Below are positions 10,398-20,761 of a stretch of DNA of 64,000 bases, piece after piece. Every line of letters starts with the position of its first letter. Positions within the stretch are counted from its first letter, which is position 1. Both the position numbers and the translations under genes were made by a program. Origin of the DNA: Providencia alcalifaciens. GTDB lineage: Bacteria > Pseudomonadota > Gammaproteobacteria > Enterobacterales > Enterobacteriaceae. The notes under the pieces are model-generated. The model searched no databases and had not been told where the DNA came from. It saw only the letters and a program-made list of their open reading frames with translations. The DNA is taken from the NCBI RefSeq assembly GCF_020271745.1, contig NZ_CP084296.1, forward strand, positions 4,092,001 to 4,156,000, given 5' to 3'.

Positions 10398-11597
10398 TCA
10401 GACTGATTTTACCTGGATAGGTTCCCCAGCAAGGCGTTTTTTCAAGGTACGCTTCGTCCTATCAATAACATCCCCTGCCAGCTGCCCACATGCAGCATCA
10501 ATATCATCACCACGAGTCTTGCGAACTATCGTGGTAAAACCGTACTCCATCAATACTTTAGAGAATCGATCAATTCGGCTGTTGGAACTGCGACCATAGG
10601 GCGCTCCCGGGAACGGGTTCCATGGGATCAAGTTGATTTTGCTTGGCGTATTTTTCAAACATTCCGCGAGTTGATGGGCTTGCTCAACGCTGTCGTTAAT
10701 ATGATCAAGCATCACGTATTCAACCGTGACACGCCCCGCATTCGCGTTGGATTTCGTTAAATAACGATTCACGCTAGCTAAGAATGTTTCGATATTATAC
10801 TTCTTATTGATTGGTACGATGTCATCACGCACATCGTCCGTTGGCGCATGCAGAGAAATGGCCAGCGCGACATCAATCATATCGCCTAACTTATCCAGTG
10901 CAGGAACAACGCCTGAAGTGGAAATTGTCACGCGGCGTTTTGATAAACCGAATCCAAAATCATCTAACATGATTTCCATCGCAGGAACCACGTTGTTTAA
11001 ATTCAATAACGGCTCCCCCATCCCCATCATCACCACGTTGGTGATAGGACGGCGGCCACTAGACTTCAGCGAACCGATGATTTTAGCCGCACGCCAAACT
11101 TGTCCGATGATTTCGGAAACACGTAAGTTACGGTTGAAACCTTGCTGGGCTGTAGAACAGAATTTACATTCCAATGCACAGCCAACTTGAGAAGAGACAC
11201 ACAGTGTTGCGCGATCAGCTTCAGGGATATACACCGTTTCAACCAGTTGATCACCGACTTTGATAGCCCACTTAATCGTGCCATCGGATGAACGTTGTTC
11301 ATCAGCGACTTCAGGTGCTCGGATCTCAGCGACTTCTGTTAATTTCGCGCGCAGCACCTTGTTGATATCAGTCATTAGCTCGAAATCATCGTAGCAATAA
11401 TGGTAAATCCACTTCATCACTTGGTCTGCACGGAACGGTTTTTCGCCGAGCTCAGCAAAAAATTCGCGCATCTGCTTGCGGTTTAAATCGAGCAGGTTAA
11501 TTTTTTGACCGCTTTTTTCTGGCTGCCCATTTTTTTCTGGCATAGCAGATACAGCAGAAGGAGTTGCACATTGTGCATTGGTAGTCATATCAGACAT
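10398..11597 (-). CDS. rlmN: Dual-specificity 23S rRNA/tRNA adenine-C2 methyltransferase RlmN
   Basis: The protein has 399 residues. The radical-SAM cluster motif [18 protein letters not shown] is present, with the catalytic Cys of AACGQLAG near the C-terminus and the SAM-binding GMGEPLLN. RlmN methylates A2503 of 23S rRNA and A37 of some tRNAs. About 15 residues of Ser/Lys/Gly-rich sequence at the start are longer than the E. coli N-terminus and could be trimmed if an internal start were used. It requires a [4Fe-4S] cluster. Confidence 0.96.
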   Translation of the reverse strand: MSDMTTNAQCATPSAVSAMPEKNGQPEKSGQKINLLDLNRKQMREFFAELGEKPFRADQVMKWIYHYCYDDFELMTDINKVLRAKLTEVAEIRAPEVADEQRSSDGTIKWAIKVGDQLVETVYIPEADRATLCVSSQVGCALECKFCSTAQQGFNRNLRVSEIIGQVWRAAKIIGSLKSSGRRPITNVVMMGMGEPLLNLNNVVPAMEIMLDDFGFGLSKRRVTISTSGVVPALDKLGDMIDVALAISLHAPTDDVRDDIVPINKKYNIETFLASVNRYLTKSNANAGRVTVEYVMLDHINDSVEQAHQLAECLKNTPSKINLIPWNPFPGAPYGRSSNSRIDRFSKVLMEYGFTTIVRKTRGDDIDAACGQLAGDVIDRTKRTLKKRLAGEPIQVKSV

Positions 11598-11674
11598 TGA
11601 GTTTGCCTCGTTATTACACTTTCGGCAGTGCGAAAAGCACGACGTAAATTGGGATTGCGATTAGTCGGGACGAC

Positions 11675-11714
11675 TAAAAAATAAATCACCCTGTTAACGC
11701 GATGATTAACAGGG
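11675..11714 (-). terminator. Terminator of ndk
   Basis: A perfect 9-bp stem (11706-11714 with 11689-11697) is followed on the minus strand by TGATTTATTTTTT, about 55 bases past the ndk stop. Confidence 0.72.
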
Positions 11715-11768
11715 CGACGTATTGTACAAATATTATAACAATAATGCTAATGCATTATTGAGAACGCC

Positions 11769-12194
11769 TTAGCGTGGGCAGATTTCGTCAGCAGCGAAGA
11801 AATACGCGATTTCACGTGCAGCAGACTCTTCTGAATCTGAACCGTGAGTTGCGTTTTCAGTGAAGCTGTCTGCGTAGTCAGCACGTAAAGTACCCGCTAA
11901 TGCGTTATCAGGGTTAGTTGCGCCCATCAGGTCACGGTGACGTTGGATTGCGTTTTCGCCTTCTAACACTTGTAACATGATTGGACCAGAAGTCATGAAT
12001 TCAACCAGACCATCAAAGAAAGGACGACCTTTATGCTCAGCGTAGAAGCCTTCAGCTTGTTCACGAGTCAGGTGCATCATTTTAGCAGCAACGATTTTGA
12101 AGCCTGCGCTTTCAAAACGGTTGTAAATTGCACCAATGACGTTTTTCTTAACTGCGTTTGGTTTGATGATAGAAAATGTACGTTGAACAGCCAT
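11769..12194 (-). CDS. ndk: Nucleoside diphosphate kinase
   Basis: The protein has 141 residues, the usual size. It starts [20 protein letters not shown] and contains the active-site histidine in [12 protein letters not shown]. Ndk transfers the gamma phosphate between nucleoside triphosphates and diphosphates through a phosphohistidine. It is monocistronic, between its own terminator and a 287-base upstream region that should contain its promoter. Confidence 0.97.
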   Translation of the reverse strand: MAVQRTFSIIKPNAVKKNVIGAIYNRFESAGFKIVAAKMMHLTREQAEGFYAEHKGRPFFDGLVEFMTSGPIMLQVLEGENAIQRHRDLMGATNPDNALAGTLRADYADSFTENATHGSDSEESAAREIAYFFAADEICPR

Positions 12195-12481
12195 AAATAA
12201 CCTCTTAGCGATTGACTTGACTTTTACTCTTTATTCTCTGCTTTGTTTCTCTTACTTAACCCAATGTTTCCACTAGGATTTCAAGAAGGACATGTGAAGA
12301 ACCAAGAATATGTGCCTGTTGTAGTTTTTATATTGTTTCTATTCCTGATGTTAGGAAGCAGAAAAATAGGGCGTTGATTATAGGGGCTTGGATTACAATT
12401 TCCTACAGTCACATCAACATTTTGTTAATCTTTTTGCAGCAATAAATGCTAACTTTTTAATTAAGTCATTGTTTTATGCTA

Positions 12482-14803
12482 TTACTTGACCTTAAAGTTG
12501 ATAGCTGTGACCTGACCACTCATATCTAAGACAGATATTTGGTAGTTTCCACTTTTTTCGAGCGTCAGCAAAATTGCCCCATTTTGCTCTGTATTGTTCA
12601 CTTGCTCACCGTTTAAAAACCACCATTTTTGCCCTTGCCCACCTTGAGTGAGTAGACGTAGGTCTAAACTGATTTTTCCGGGTAAACGCTGTAGGACTTC
12701 CCCCTCGCGTATCCCTGAAATTAATAATGGCGGCATTTCAAAATTTAGCGGCGGACAAACTGTATCGGGCTTAGGCAGTCGATTCATTCGTTTTTCACTT
12801 GCGGGTAGCCATGACTCTACGGTGATAGGCCATAAATGGATCTCTTTTTCTTGAGCATTTGGGCAATCTGGTGCAACTTGTAGCCCCTGCTCATTCACCC
12901 ACACTTTTTGTCTGAGTCCAAGAGAAGATTCTTGATCCCGTGCCATTAACGTTGGTGGAATAGTATTGTCTAGAATCCAACTCAAACGGCGCTGGCGACA
13001 ATTACTATCTTCTTTCAATAATGAGGTTCCCCCCGGCCAGCAGATCACGGCTTGGCTAACACTCGCGGGTCTTGAATCTTTGGGGAGTACTTCGCGAGAT
13101 TGATAAATTCGCGTCAGCAGCATGTTATTCACTTGGTTCATAATTGGGATCGCTGTGGCATAGCCAAGTTGCCCTGCAACTGGCGTGGCATCAGGGCGTC
13201 CAACCCAAACACCAATCGTATAACGCGGGTTCACACCAATCGCCCAAGCATCGCGGTAGCCGTAACTGGTCCCTGTTTTCCATGCAAGGTTTGGCTGTCC
13301 AGATAAATTAGCATCAGGGACTGGGCGGGCTTCTCCGGCCATAATCCGGCGAACAATCCACGCTGCACCCGGAGACATCAACGCACGATCTCGGATAACA
13401 TCGGTCGGTCGATAACGCAGAGGAGAAACGTGCCCTTGGCGTGCAAATGCACTGTAAGCTGACACTAAATCTTCCATTCGCGCCGCCGTTCCCCCAAGGA
13501 TCAACGATAAATTAGGCTCTCCGCCAACGGGGAAACGCAGTTCTGCGCCCACATTACGTAATTGCGCTGCAAAACGCTTACTGCCGTAGACATCCAGCAA
13601 TTGCACAACGGGTAAATTTAATGAGCGCACTAACGCATCACTCACACTGACAGGGCCATTAAAGCCACTATCAAAGTTACCGGGACGATAATCATTAAAC
13701 CGACGAGGCACATCCTGCAACAGTGATTCGGCGTGGATCAGGCCATCATCCATTGCCAGCGCATATAAAAATGGCTTGAGCGTTGACCCCGGCGAGCGCC
13801 ATGCACTGATCATATCCACGTGACCAAAGCGGCTATCATCCTGAAAATCAATCGACCCAATATAAGCTTTCACGCTCATATCCGTATGATCAACCACCAG
13901 TAATCCTAAGGAAGTTTGCTTAGGTAGTTGGTTTTTCCAGTTCATTGCCATCTCTTCGAGCTGCTTTTGCAGGCTAGCATCAATGGTGGTTTCCACGATG
14001 GATTCTTGGGAATCTTTGATCATCCGACGCGCCAGTAATGGCGCTGAATGTGGATTTTTACGTGGGGCAAGCCAGATTTGCTCTTGCTTAATTTCATTGA
14101 CTTTTTCAGTGCTCCAAACTTGGTATTCAGCCAGTCTGTCGAGTACTTTATCCCGTGCTGCTTGCGCCCGTTCTGGGTATCTATCAGGTCTTAAACGACT
14201 TGGCGCTTGCGGTAAAACAGCAAACAATGCCGCTTCACTTGCGGTCAATTTTGCGGGGGATTTATTCAAATAAACCCAACTGGCCGCTCCAATACCTTCA
14301 ATCGTGCCCCCATAAGGCGCACGATTAAGATACATTTCGAGAATTTCATCTTTGGAATAGTGATATTCCAGCTGTGCGGTACGCCATAACTGTTTAAGCT
14401 TGCCACCAAACGTACGCTCATGTGGGTCAATCAGCCTTGCTACCTGCATTGAGATGGTACTGCCCCCGGATACAATGCGTCCTGAGCTCACTAACTGCCC
14501 GGCTGCACGCATTAACGAAAATGGGTTAATCCCCGGATGCTGATAAAAATGGCGATCTTCATAGGTTAATAACGCATCAATATATTCCGGCGAAACCTCG
14601 TCCAATTTAACCGGGAAACGCCAAATTCCTTCTTTGTCGGCAAAGCGCCATAACGGAGTCCCATCTCCCGCGACGACCGTACGCGCCATCTCAATCTGCT
14701 TGATTGGCAATGGCCAAATTTTATCTGCTGCTAAAAAGGCCAGTGGCAATACCACGACCAAAACCAGTAGCGTCCACCCAATGCGACGTAGCCATCTCTT
14801 CAT
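12482..14803 (-). CDS. pbpC: Penicillin-binding protein 1C (bifunctional-type PBP)
   Basis: The protein has 773 residues. It has one N-terminal membrane anchor (about 9-26), a glycosyltransferase domain with YEDRHFYQHPG (catalytic Glu82) and GGSTISMQ, and a transpeptidase domain with the SxxK motif at Ser340-Lys343 (SPGSTLKPF) and KTGTSYGYRDAW. A beta-rich BiPBP C-terminal domain follows. It polymerises peptidoglycan in the periplasm. It lies 112 bases after yfhM, the alpha-2-macroglobulin with which it is commonly paired. A terminator lies between the two genes here. Confidence 0.95.
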   Translation of the reverse strand: MKRWLRRIGWTLLVLVVVLPLAFLAADKIWPLPIKQIEMARTVVAGDGTPLWRFADKEGIWRFPVKLDEVSPEYIDALLTYEDRHFYQHPGINPFSLMRAAGQLVSSGRIVSGGSTISMQVARLIDPHERTFGGKLKQLWRTAQLEYHYSKDEILEMYLNRAPYGGTIEGIGAASWVYLNKSPAKLTASEAALFAVLPQAPSRLRPDRYPERAQAARDKVLDRLAEYQVWSTEKVNEIKQEQIWLAPRKNPHSAPLLARRMIKDSQESIVETTIDASLQKQLEEMAMNWKNQLPKQTSLGLLVVDHTDMSVKAYIGSIDFQDDSRFGHVDMISAWRSPGSTLKPFLYALAMDDGLIHAESLLQDVPRRFNDYRPGNFDSGFNGPVSVSDALVRSLNLPVVQLLDVYGSKRFAAQLRNVGAELRFPVGGEPNLSLILGGTAARMEDLVSAYSAFARQGHVSPLRYRPTDVIRDRALMSPGAAWIVRRIMAGEARPVPDANLSGQPNLAWKTGTSYGYRDAWAIGVNPRYTIGVWVGRPDATPVAGQLGYATAIPIMNQVNNMLLTRIYQSREVLPKDSRPASVSQAVICWPGGTSLLKEDSNCRQRRLSWILDNTIPPTLMARDQESSLGLRQKVWVNEQGLQVAPDCPNAQEKEIHLWPITVESWLPASEKRMNRLPKPDTVCPPLNFEMPPLLISGIREGEVLQRLPGKISLDLRLLTQGGQGQKWWFLNGEQVNNTEQNGAILLTLEKSGNYQISVLDMSGQVTAINFKVK

Positions 14804-14842
14804 TCGTCAATATACCGAGAGTTATTATTTGTTTTTATGATA

Positions 14843-14876
14843 CTAAAAAAAGAGGGAAACACACGCTTCCCTCTTT
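14843..14876 (-). terminator. Terminator between yfhM and pbpC
   Basis: A 10-bp perfect stem (14867-14876 with 14849-14858) is followed by seven T on the minus strand. It would uncouple pbpC from yfhM transcription at least in part. Confidence 0.88.
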
Positions 14877-14915
14877 ATCTTCATCTAGTTCAATGATTCT
14901 CTAATTTAATATTAA

Positions 14916-17900
14916 TTAACGAACCACTTCCAACTGACCATCGGAGTAACCTGTTGCACGCCATTCTGGCACATACATAGATTCCACCTGTGGCACTGGT
15001 TTGTTATACACACCCGGCGTAACCGCGCGAGCTAAGTAAACCAGTGTGGTTGGACGATATTGCTGAACTTCCACTGCCGCCACAAAACGGTCATCACGGT
15101 ATTCCATATGACGAATTTGCGATTGCTGCATATCATCAATCATCTCTTGCAGATTTGGCGCTGATTCACTGAGGTTAGCGCTGCTATTGGCTAAGTTTTG
15201 GTTTTCCAATTCTAAGCCCGCAGGTAATAAATCCACCACCAGTGCATCAGGGACAGTTTGGTTGGCATTCACTTCCAACTTCACCACTACCATTTCGCCG
15301 CTTCTTAATCTATCGATTGAAACACGGTTGCCTTTCATATCGTAGTAGCTGCGTTTGATATCCAGTACATTTGAGTATGGCTTCGGTGAACGCATCGGGT
15401 AGCCGACAACATTCAAACGAGTATACAGTGTGCTGGTACCGCTGTTTTCAACACTATAACCATTCACTAGCTGTTGTTTCGTTAAGAACTCGCTCACTGG
15501 TTTATCTGAAACTAATGGCGGCTCTTGACCATTCACTAGCGCTTTCCATGGTGTTTCTGTCTCATTGGCATAGAAACGACCCGCTAAGTACAGGGCATTG
15601 CTCTCTTGAGTCGAGAAATACTTCTGTGAAGTCAGGTTGTTAGACAGCGTTTGCAGTTTCTGATCTCGGGATTTTGGCATCAAGTTATATTCATTCAATA
15701 ATGCTACGATCATCGCATCATCACGGATAGCTGAGCCGTAATCACCAATGCTGCTGTAACGTGCGCTCTGTTTCTTCATACCATCAATAATGGCACTTTC
15801 ACCACGCGCTTTATCACCCATCAGGTTTAATGCCACACCGAGTTGAACTAACGCTAAACCGCTGGTCGCATTATTGGCTTGACCATAGATTTGACGCAGT
15901 GCCCCTAATGGCGCTTTCTGCTGAGTCGCTAACACTAAGCCTGCATACGCCTGAGTCGCAAAGCGTGAAGCATTTGGCAGGTCGGTGTATGGGTAGTTAA
16001 TTTGACTACCATCTTGTAAGTAGCTTAACAGACGTGCATTCGCATTATTCAACGCACTTTGCGGTACGGAGAAACCACGCTGATTCGCTTTATTTAAGAA
16101 ATCCGTCGCATACGCGGTTAACCAATACTCTTCACGCCCCATTTTATCCCATAGAGAGAAGCTACCGTCATCACGCTGCATGCTCAGTAAGTGTGGGATC
16201 CCTAACTCAATCGCTTTATGGCGATCCGCATCAGTTTGTGAATTAATACCCAGTTTTTGTAATTCAGCTTGTGTAGAGAACAGTGACGGATACAGCCCGC
16301 TCACGGTTTGTTCTAAACAGCCGTATGGATACGCAAACAGCTCACGAATATAGCGCGCAATTTGCAGTGGAGGACGGCTCGTTAACAGCACTTGCCCTTC
16401 CAGCGTATCTTGCTGTAAATAAGCAAAATCATTGGTTGGTAATGACCAAATTTCACCCGGCTCAATCGCGGTAGCAAATGCCACGGTTTCCGCTGGTTGT
16501 GCTGGGCGTACACCCACTTTCCAACTGTTTTTGTACTCTTTCTCCGCTTCCCCTTCGACTTTTACGCCGTTGATGGTCATGGAGACTTCACCTTCACCAA
16601 AGCCATAATCAGCACTGACTGGCAGCGTCACTGTAGTACGTTTGCCTTTGGTCAGTTCGATATCACGGGTCGGTGCGCCGTCTAATGTCACCATGCCCGA
16701 TGCTTTGAATGTGACAGTCACATTCTGCGTGTTGTCGGTCATATTGGTAAGATCTAACGCGAAGTAAGATTTATCGCCACCCGCCATAAAGCGAGGCATC
16801 GACATTTGCGTCACTAATGGTGCTGCAACAACGACTTTACTGTCTGCATGACCAAAATCTTTTTGGTTCCATGCTTGCGCCATTAAGCGTAACTCCCCAT
16901 TAAAATCAGGGATTGCCAGCGTAATTTCACCTTCACCATTTTTGTCTAAAATGACCGGTTGCGCTTGCTCCGCAATGATTTGCACCTCTGTCAGAGGCTT
17001 CATACCACCACGTTCCAATGCCGCATCTTCACCATCACCACCAAAACGCAGGTTAGCTAACTTGCCTTGGCCTTCAATTAAGTGACCATACACATCATAT
17101 TGGTCAACGCTATAGCGCTTACGACCAAAGAACGCATCGTATGGATCCGGGGTTTTAAAATCGGTGATATTCAAGACACCTGTATCGACAGCAGACAGCA
17201 ACACGTTCACTTTTTCAGGCAGTGGCTTGCCATCTTGAGAAGTGGCTTTGATCTTCACTTTCAGATCTTCATTTGGGCGCATTTTTGTCGGCGCGTTCAG
17301 TGCCAATGCAATCTTACGATTTTCATCTGCTAGCGGCAGATGTAATACCCCAACCGCGCGTTTAACAGTCGCCTCTTTAGAATCATCCCCCGGGCGAACA
17401 ACCACCGCTGAGATATATAAATCATGGCGCGCCCACTCTTTATTCACAGGCACTTCCACATCTAATCCGCCAGCTGGGACATCAATTTCCTGCCACCATA
17501 ATGGCGCGCTGCTGGATTCAAGCAGAATATAGCCTTTACCTGCTTTTGGCGCTTCAATATGAACTTTCGCTTTTTCACCTGGTAAGTAAGCAGGTTTGTT
17601 CAAGCTTAATTTCACTTGGTCGGGACGTACAGAACCGCTGCCCCCCGTATTATCTTGCCAAGAGTAGCCCGCCCAAAATTGAATGCTACTTACCAGTTGA
17701 TTCTCAGAGTTAGTAATTTCTAAACGGAATGAACCCCAATCTACAGGGAATGAAATCTTAGCGGTACCATCTTTCGCAATGGTGATATTTTCATTCGCCA
17801 TCACGAGATCTTTTTGATCGTAATTAGATACCCAACCGCCACTTTCTGACCAGCTCCAGTAATAATCGCGGCGCTCATACACTAAACGTGCTGTGAGGTT

Positions 17901-19955
17901 ATCAGCCGCAAGCTTGTTCCCTGCCATATCAGCCATGACAATTTCGAACTCAGCTAATGAATTTTCATCGACGTTATAACGCTTCGCGTAGCGATCTGTA
18001 CGGTAATCGTAGATCTCTTTTTTCTCAAAGAGAGGACGAATGCCCACCAATTTTTTCGCTGGCCAAATCGCTTGCTCAGCACGACGAGTTACTGGCCGAC
18101 CTCCTGCCTCTAATAAGCTAGCTTGCAGAACCGCTGTAATTGGTGAACGGGTTGATTCCCAGTTACTTTGCGGCAAGGAAATCACAGTTTCACCGCTACC
18201 ATCTAAGGTTAAATCAAACTCATCCAGTTTACGTGGTAAACCTTCTTCATTCGTCGCACCGAATTCAAAGCCCGGCAATTTCGCAACCGCTTCACGATTT
18301 GCTTTCAGCAACACTTGCCCTTGCAACTGATTATCCGCGGCTGGGGCGCCGTAGAGGTAACGACCTTTAATGTCAAAGTCAACGGGCTGCGAACTTAATA
18401 CCGGCTTCTCACTGCCTGTAATATCCAGCGCCATACGCTCTGGCATAAAATCTTCAACATTGAATTTGTAATAACGTTGTGGTGAACCATCACCTAAATC
18501 AAAACGCAGTGACCAACCACCCGTTTCAGCATTTTTCGGGATCTCTAGCTGATACTGGTACAGACCATCTTGTTTTTCATCCCCTTGCCATACAAAGCTC
18601 TTGTAGACTTGCCCATCCGTCTTTAAGACATCCACTTTGACTGGCTGAGATTTCACTGGCTGGCCATCGCCATCACGCAGTAAGCCATTCACTAGCAGTA
18701 ATTCGCCCGGACGATATAAATCACGAGGACCAAATACAAAGAACTGTTTTGCATAGCCTGAAGGGCCTGAAATATCAAACTCAGACAGGTCTAATGCGGG
18801 TTGAGTCAAGTCAATCATACTGGTTTGCCCTTCGTGGGTTGCCAGTAATAATTTGCCACCAGCCAGTTTGTCTAACTGTGCATGACCGTCACCATCAGTC
18901 GTGCCTTTGGTGACTAATTGACCTTTTTCATCCAAAATACGCAGCTCGACACCTTTGATCGCCGAACCTTTGGCTAATGATTGAGTGAAAATATCCACAC
19001 GATCATGATAGCTATGTAATGACACGCCGATATCACTGAGCGTAAAGACTGTCGCAGGGAATTGATAACTGTAGCTACCCGCTTTTTGCATAATAGCTAA
19101 GTAGACGCCATCTTGTTGTAGCTCTTTAATATCTTTTAATGGCAACAGAATGGATTGGCGGGTATTTTTATCTGGGTTTAAATCGAAACGCCCTGTGTAG
19201 GCTAATTCGACTTTATCGAGGAATTCATCGGAATACCAATATTCATAGTTACTGCGGTATTGCCACATCGCGAGGAATTGCGGTAATTGCTTTTCATCTA
19301 CTCGAAAGAAATTCACGTCGATTTTATCCACGTTCAGCGCAATCACTGGCAAGCCTTGGGCAACTTTGCTTGGCAGCAAAGAGCCTTTACTTGCGAATCC
19401 AACGGTTGGAATAATTTGCGCCGTTTGGAATTTCTTCTCAAAGCTGTTGTTGATGGTGCGTTCGTTAACCGCTTTTATTCCCGGATTAACCGAAAGGTTT
19501 AATTCTTTTGATGGCGGTAAATGGCGGAATCGCAACTCCATCTGGTTATCAGATAGCTCCCAATCTCCATCCAGCTTGCCTGATTTCACATCCACCAGAT
19601 TCAGATACTGACTAAAGTTTTGATTCGGTTGTAAAGGTACCGAGAACGTCACGACCATGGCGCTCGCACCATCTAGCTGTAATTCTGAGGCATCCAAAAT
19701 TTCCAGATCTTTCCCGGCATATTTCTTCACTAACTCTTCATTGGAAAGCTTAGGCGCAGCCTGTTTGGGCTCTGCAACGGGTGCTGTTTTGGTACTTGTT
19801 TCTGCCGCAGAGGTTGAGACTTTACTCTCTTTTTTCGTCGTATCGTCTGTATTATCGCAACCCGCTAGTGCCATAACGGACGCTAAGGCCAATGCTACAT
19901 AACGCTTTTTCGTTTTTAAACCCGCCAATGAAGTCCAACTTGATTGTTGTTTCAT
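14916..19955 (-). CDS. yfhM: Bacterial alpha-2-macroglobulin lipoprotein
   Basis: The protein has 1679 residues. The N-terminus has a lipoprotein signal ending ASVMALAGC with the acylated Cys at residue 33. Macroglobulin-like beta domains follow (PGELLLVNGLLRDGDG and PGEKAKVHIEAPKAG are typical MG units). The thioester motif is intact: YPYGCLEQTVSG with Cys1213 and Gln1216. A helical TED-like domain and a C-terminal receptor-like domain complete it. It is thought to trap proteases in the periplasm, protecting the envelope while PbpC repairs murein. The adjacent pbpC supports this reading. Confidence 0.95.
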   Translation of the reverse strand: MKQQSSWTSLAGLKTKKRYVALALASVMALAGCDNTDDTTKKESKVSTSAAETSTKTAPVAEPKQAAPKLSNEELVKKYAGKDLEILDASELQLDGASAMVVTFSVPLQPNQNFSQYLNLVDVKSGKLDGDWELSDNQMELRFRHLPPSKELNLSVNPGIKAVNERTINNSFEKKFQTAQIIPTVGFASKGSLLPSKVAQGLPVIALNVDKIDVNFFRVDEKQLPQFLAMWQYRSNYEYWYSDEFLDKVELAYTGRFDLNPDKNTRQSILLPLKDIKELQQDGVYLAIMQKAGSYSYQFPATVFTLSDIGVSLHSYHDRVDIFTQSLAKGSAIKGVELRILDEKGQLVTKGTTDGDGHAQLDKLAGGKLLLATHEGQTSMIDLTQPALDLSEFDISGPSGYAKQFFVFGPRDLYRPGELLLVNGLLRDGDGQPVKSQPVKVDVLKTDGQVYKSFVWQGDEKQDGLYQYQLEIPKNAETGGWSLRFDLGDGSPQRYYKFNVEDFMPERMALDITGSEKPVLSSQPVDFDIKGRYLYGAPAADNQLQGQVLLKANREAVAKLPGFEFGATNEEGLPRKLDEFDLTLDGSGETVISLPQSNWESTRSPITAVLQASLLEAGGRPVTRRAEQAIWPAKKLVGIRPLFEKKEIYDYRTDRYAKRYNVDENSLAEFEIVMADMAGNKLAADNLTARLVYERRDYYWSWSESGGWVSNYDQKDLVMANENITIAKDGTAKISFPVDWGSFRLEITNSENQLVSSIQFWAGYSWQDNTGGSGSVRPDQVKLSLNKPAYLPGEKAKVHIEAPKAGKGYILLESSSAPLWWQEIDVPAGGLDVEVPVNKEWARHDLYISAVVVRPGDDSKEATVKRAVGVLHLPLADENRKIALALNAPTKMRPNEDLKVKIKATSQDGKPLPEKVNVLLSAVDTGVLNITDFKTPDPYDAFFGRKRYSVDQYDVYGHLIEGQGKLANLRFGGDGEDAALERGGMKPLTEVQIIAEQAQPVILDKNGEGEITLAIPDFNGELRLMAQAWNQKDFGHADSKVVVAAPLVTQMSMPRFMAGGDKSYFALDLTNMTDNTQNVTVTFKASGMVTLDGAPTRDIELTKGKRTTVTLPVSADYGFGEGEVSMTINGVKVEGEAEKEYKNSWKVGVRPAQPAETVAFATAIEPGEIWSLPTNDFAYLQQDTLEGQVLLTSRPPLQIARYIRELFAYPYGCLEQTVSGLYPSLFSTQAELQKLGINSQTDADRHKAIELGIPHLLSMQRDDGSFSLWDKMGREEYWLTAYATDFLNKANQRGFSVPQSALNNANARLLSYLQDGSQINYPYTDLPNASRFATQAYAGLVLATQQKAPLGALRQIYGQANNATSGLALVQLGVALNLMGDKARGESAIIDGMKKQSARYSSIGDYGSAIRDDAMIVALLNEYNLMPKSRDQKLQTLSNNLTSQKYFSTQESNALYLAGRFYANETETPWKALVNGQEPPLVSDKPVSEFLTKQQLVNGYSVENSGTSTLYTRLNVVGYPMRSPKPYSNVLDIKRSYYDMKGNRVSIDRLRSGEMVVVKLEVNANQTVPDALVVDLLPAGLELENQNLANSSANLSESAPNLQEMIDDMQQSQIRHMEYRDDRFVAAVEVQQYRPTTLVYLARAVTPGVYNKPVPQVESMYVPEWRATGYSDGQLEVVR

Positions 19956-20143
19956 TACCGCCCCATCCCTTATTAAGTTAATTTATTATGTTCATGAAGC
20001 CCAAGAAAATGCTTGAACTTAAATACGTTGCGATGATTGAGCTTAGTGTGTAATCCGCAATAATAAGTATGCGCATTAATTGAATACATAATTTAACAGA
20101 ATGTAACACCCACACCTATCAGACAAAACGGAAAAAACAGCAT

Positions 20144-20179
20144 GAAAAAATAAAGACACGGAGAAATCCGGTCTTTATT
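20144..20179 (-). terminator. Terminator of sseB
   Basis: A 9-bp perfect stem (20171-20179 with 20149-20157) is followed by a T-run on the minus strand, 16 bases after the stop. Confidence 0.85.
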
Positions 20180-20195
20180 TTGAATAAGAAGAGAA

Positions 20196-20648
20196 TTAGG
20201 TATTTTTGATGGGAATACTATCGCGCAGGAAGCTGCCTAATCGGCGTTGATAAAATGGCGCAACATGCTGGGTAATAAAGTGACTTAACCCTTTTTCGTC
20301 TTCATTAACGATGCAAAAATCAATAGATTCATCCTCATCGATATATTCGCACGCGGTTGCACCAGCTTCTTGAATAATTTCATTGATATCTTCTGCACCT
20401 GGGACAAATTCCAAAGCTATCATCAAAATATCATCAAATTGTTCATCTTCCACTTCTTGGACTGAAACAATAAACGCGCGTCGTACGACTTTATGCTGTT
20501 TAAAAAACTCACTAAGCGCCGCTGTCAGCTCTTCAGGTTCTTGTTCGAGAACGCTTAATTTTAATGAAGAGCCTTCAGGCACCGTAAGTTCAGTAAATTG
20601 AACATCGGATTGCGAGTCTGTTGTTAGGTTTTGGGATTGTTGTGTCAT
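20196..20648 (-). CDS. sseB: SseB-family protein reduced to the C-terminal domain
   Basis: The protein has 150 residues, against about 258 for E. coli SseB. From residue ~25 (VPEGSSLKLSVLEQEPEEL) to the end (QHVAPFYQRRLGSFLRD) it aligns with the C-terminal half of SseB; the N-terminal SseB domain is missing. Only 113 bases separate it from the pepB stop, so no upstream remnant can be hidden there. GAGG sits 7 bases before the ATG, so the short gene looks intact and translated. SseB is linked to serine sensitivity but its molecular role is not known. The pepB-sseB adjacency supports orthology. Confidence 0.85.
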   Translation of the reverse strand: MTQQSQNLTTDSQSDVQFTELTVPEGSSLKLSVLEQEPEELTAALSEFFKQHKVVRRAFIVSVQEVEDEQFDDILMIALEFVPGAEDINEIIQEAGATACEYIDEDESIDFCIVNEDEKGLSHFITQHVAPFYQRRLGSFLRDSIPIKNT

Positions 20649-20761
20649 TCAATATCCTCTATAACCAAAAATAATGTCGTCTAAATTCAAAAACCATTCA
20701 TGTTAAAGAAAAAATCGCAGGTTGCATTGACTGCACCACTGCGATTTCATTATAACGCGAA

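Noticed and set aside
14916-19955. Several open frames antisense to yfhM
   Set aside because: They are shadows of a long, conserved coding sequence and have no independent ribosome sites or motifs.
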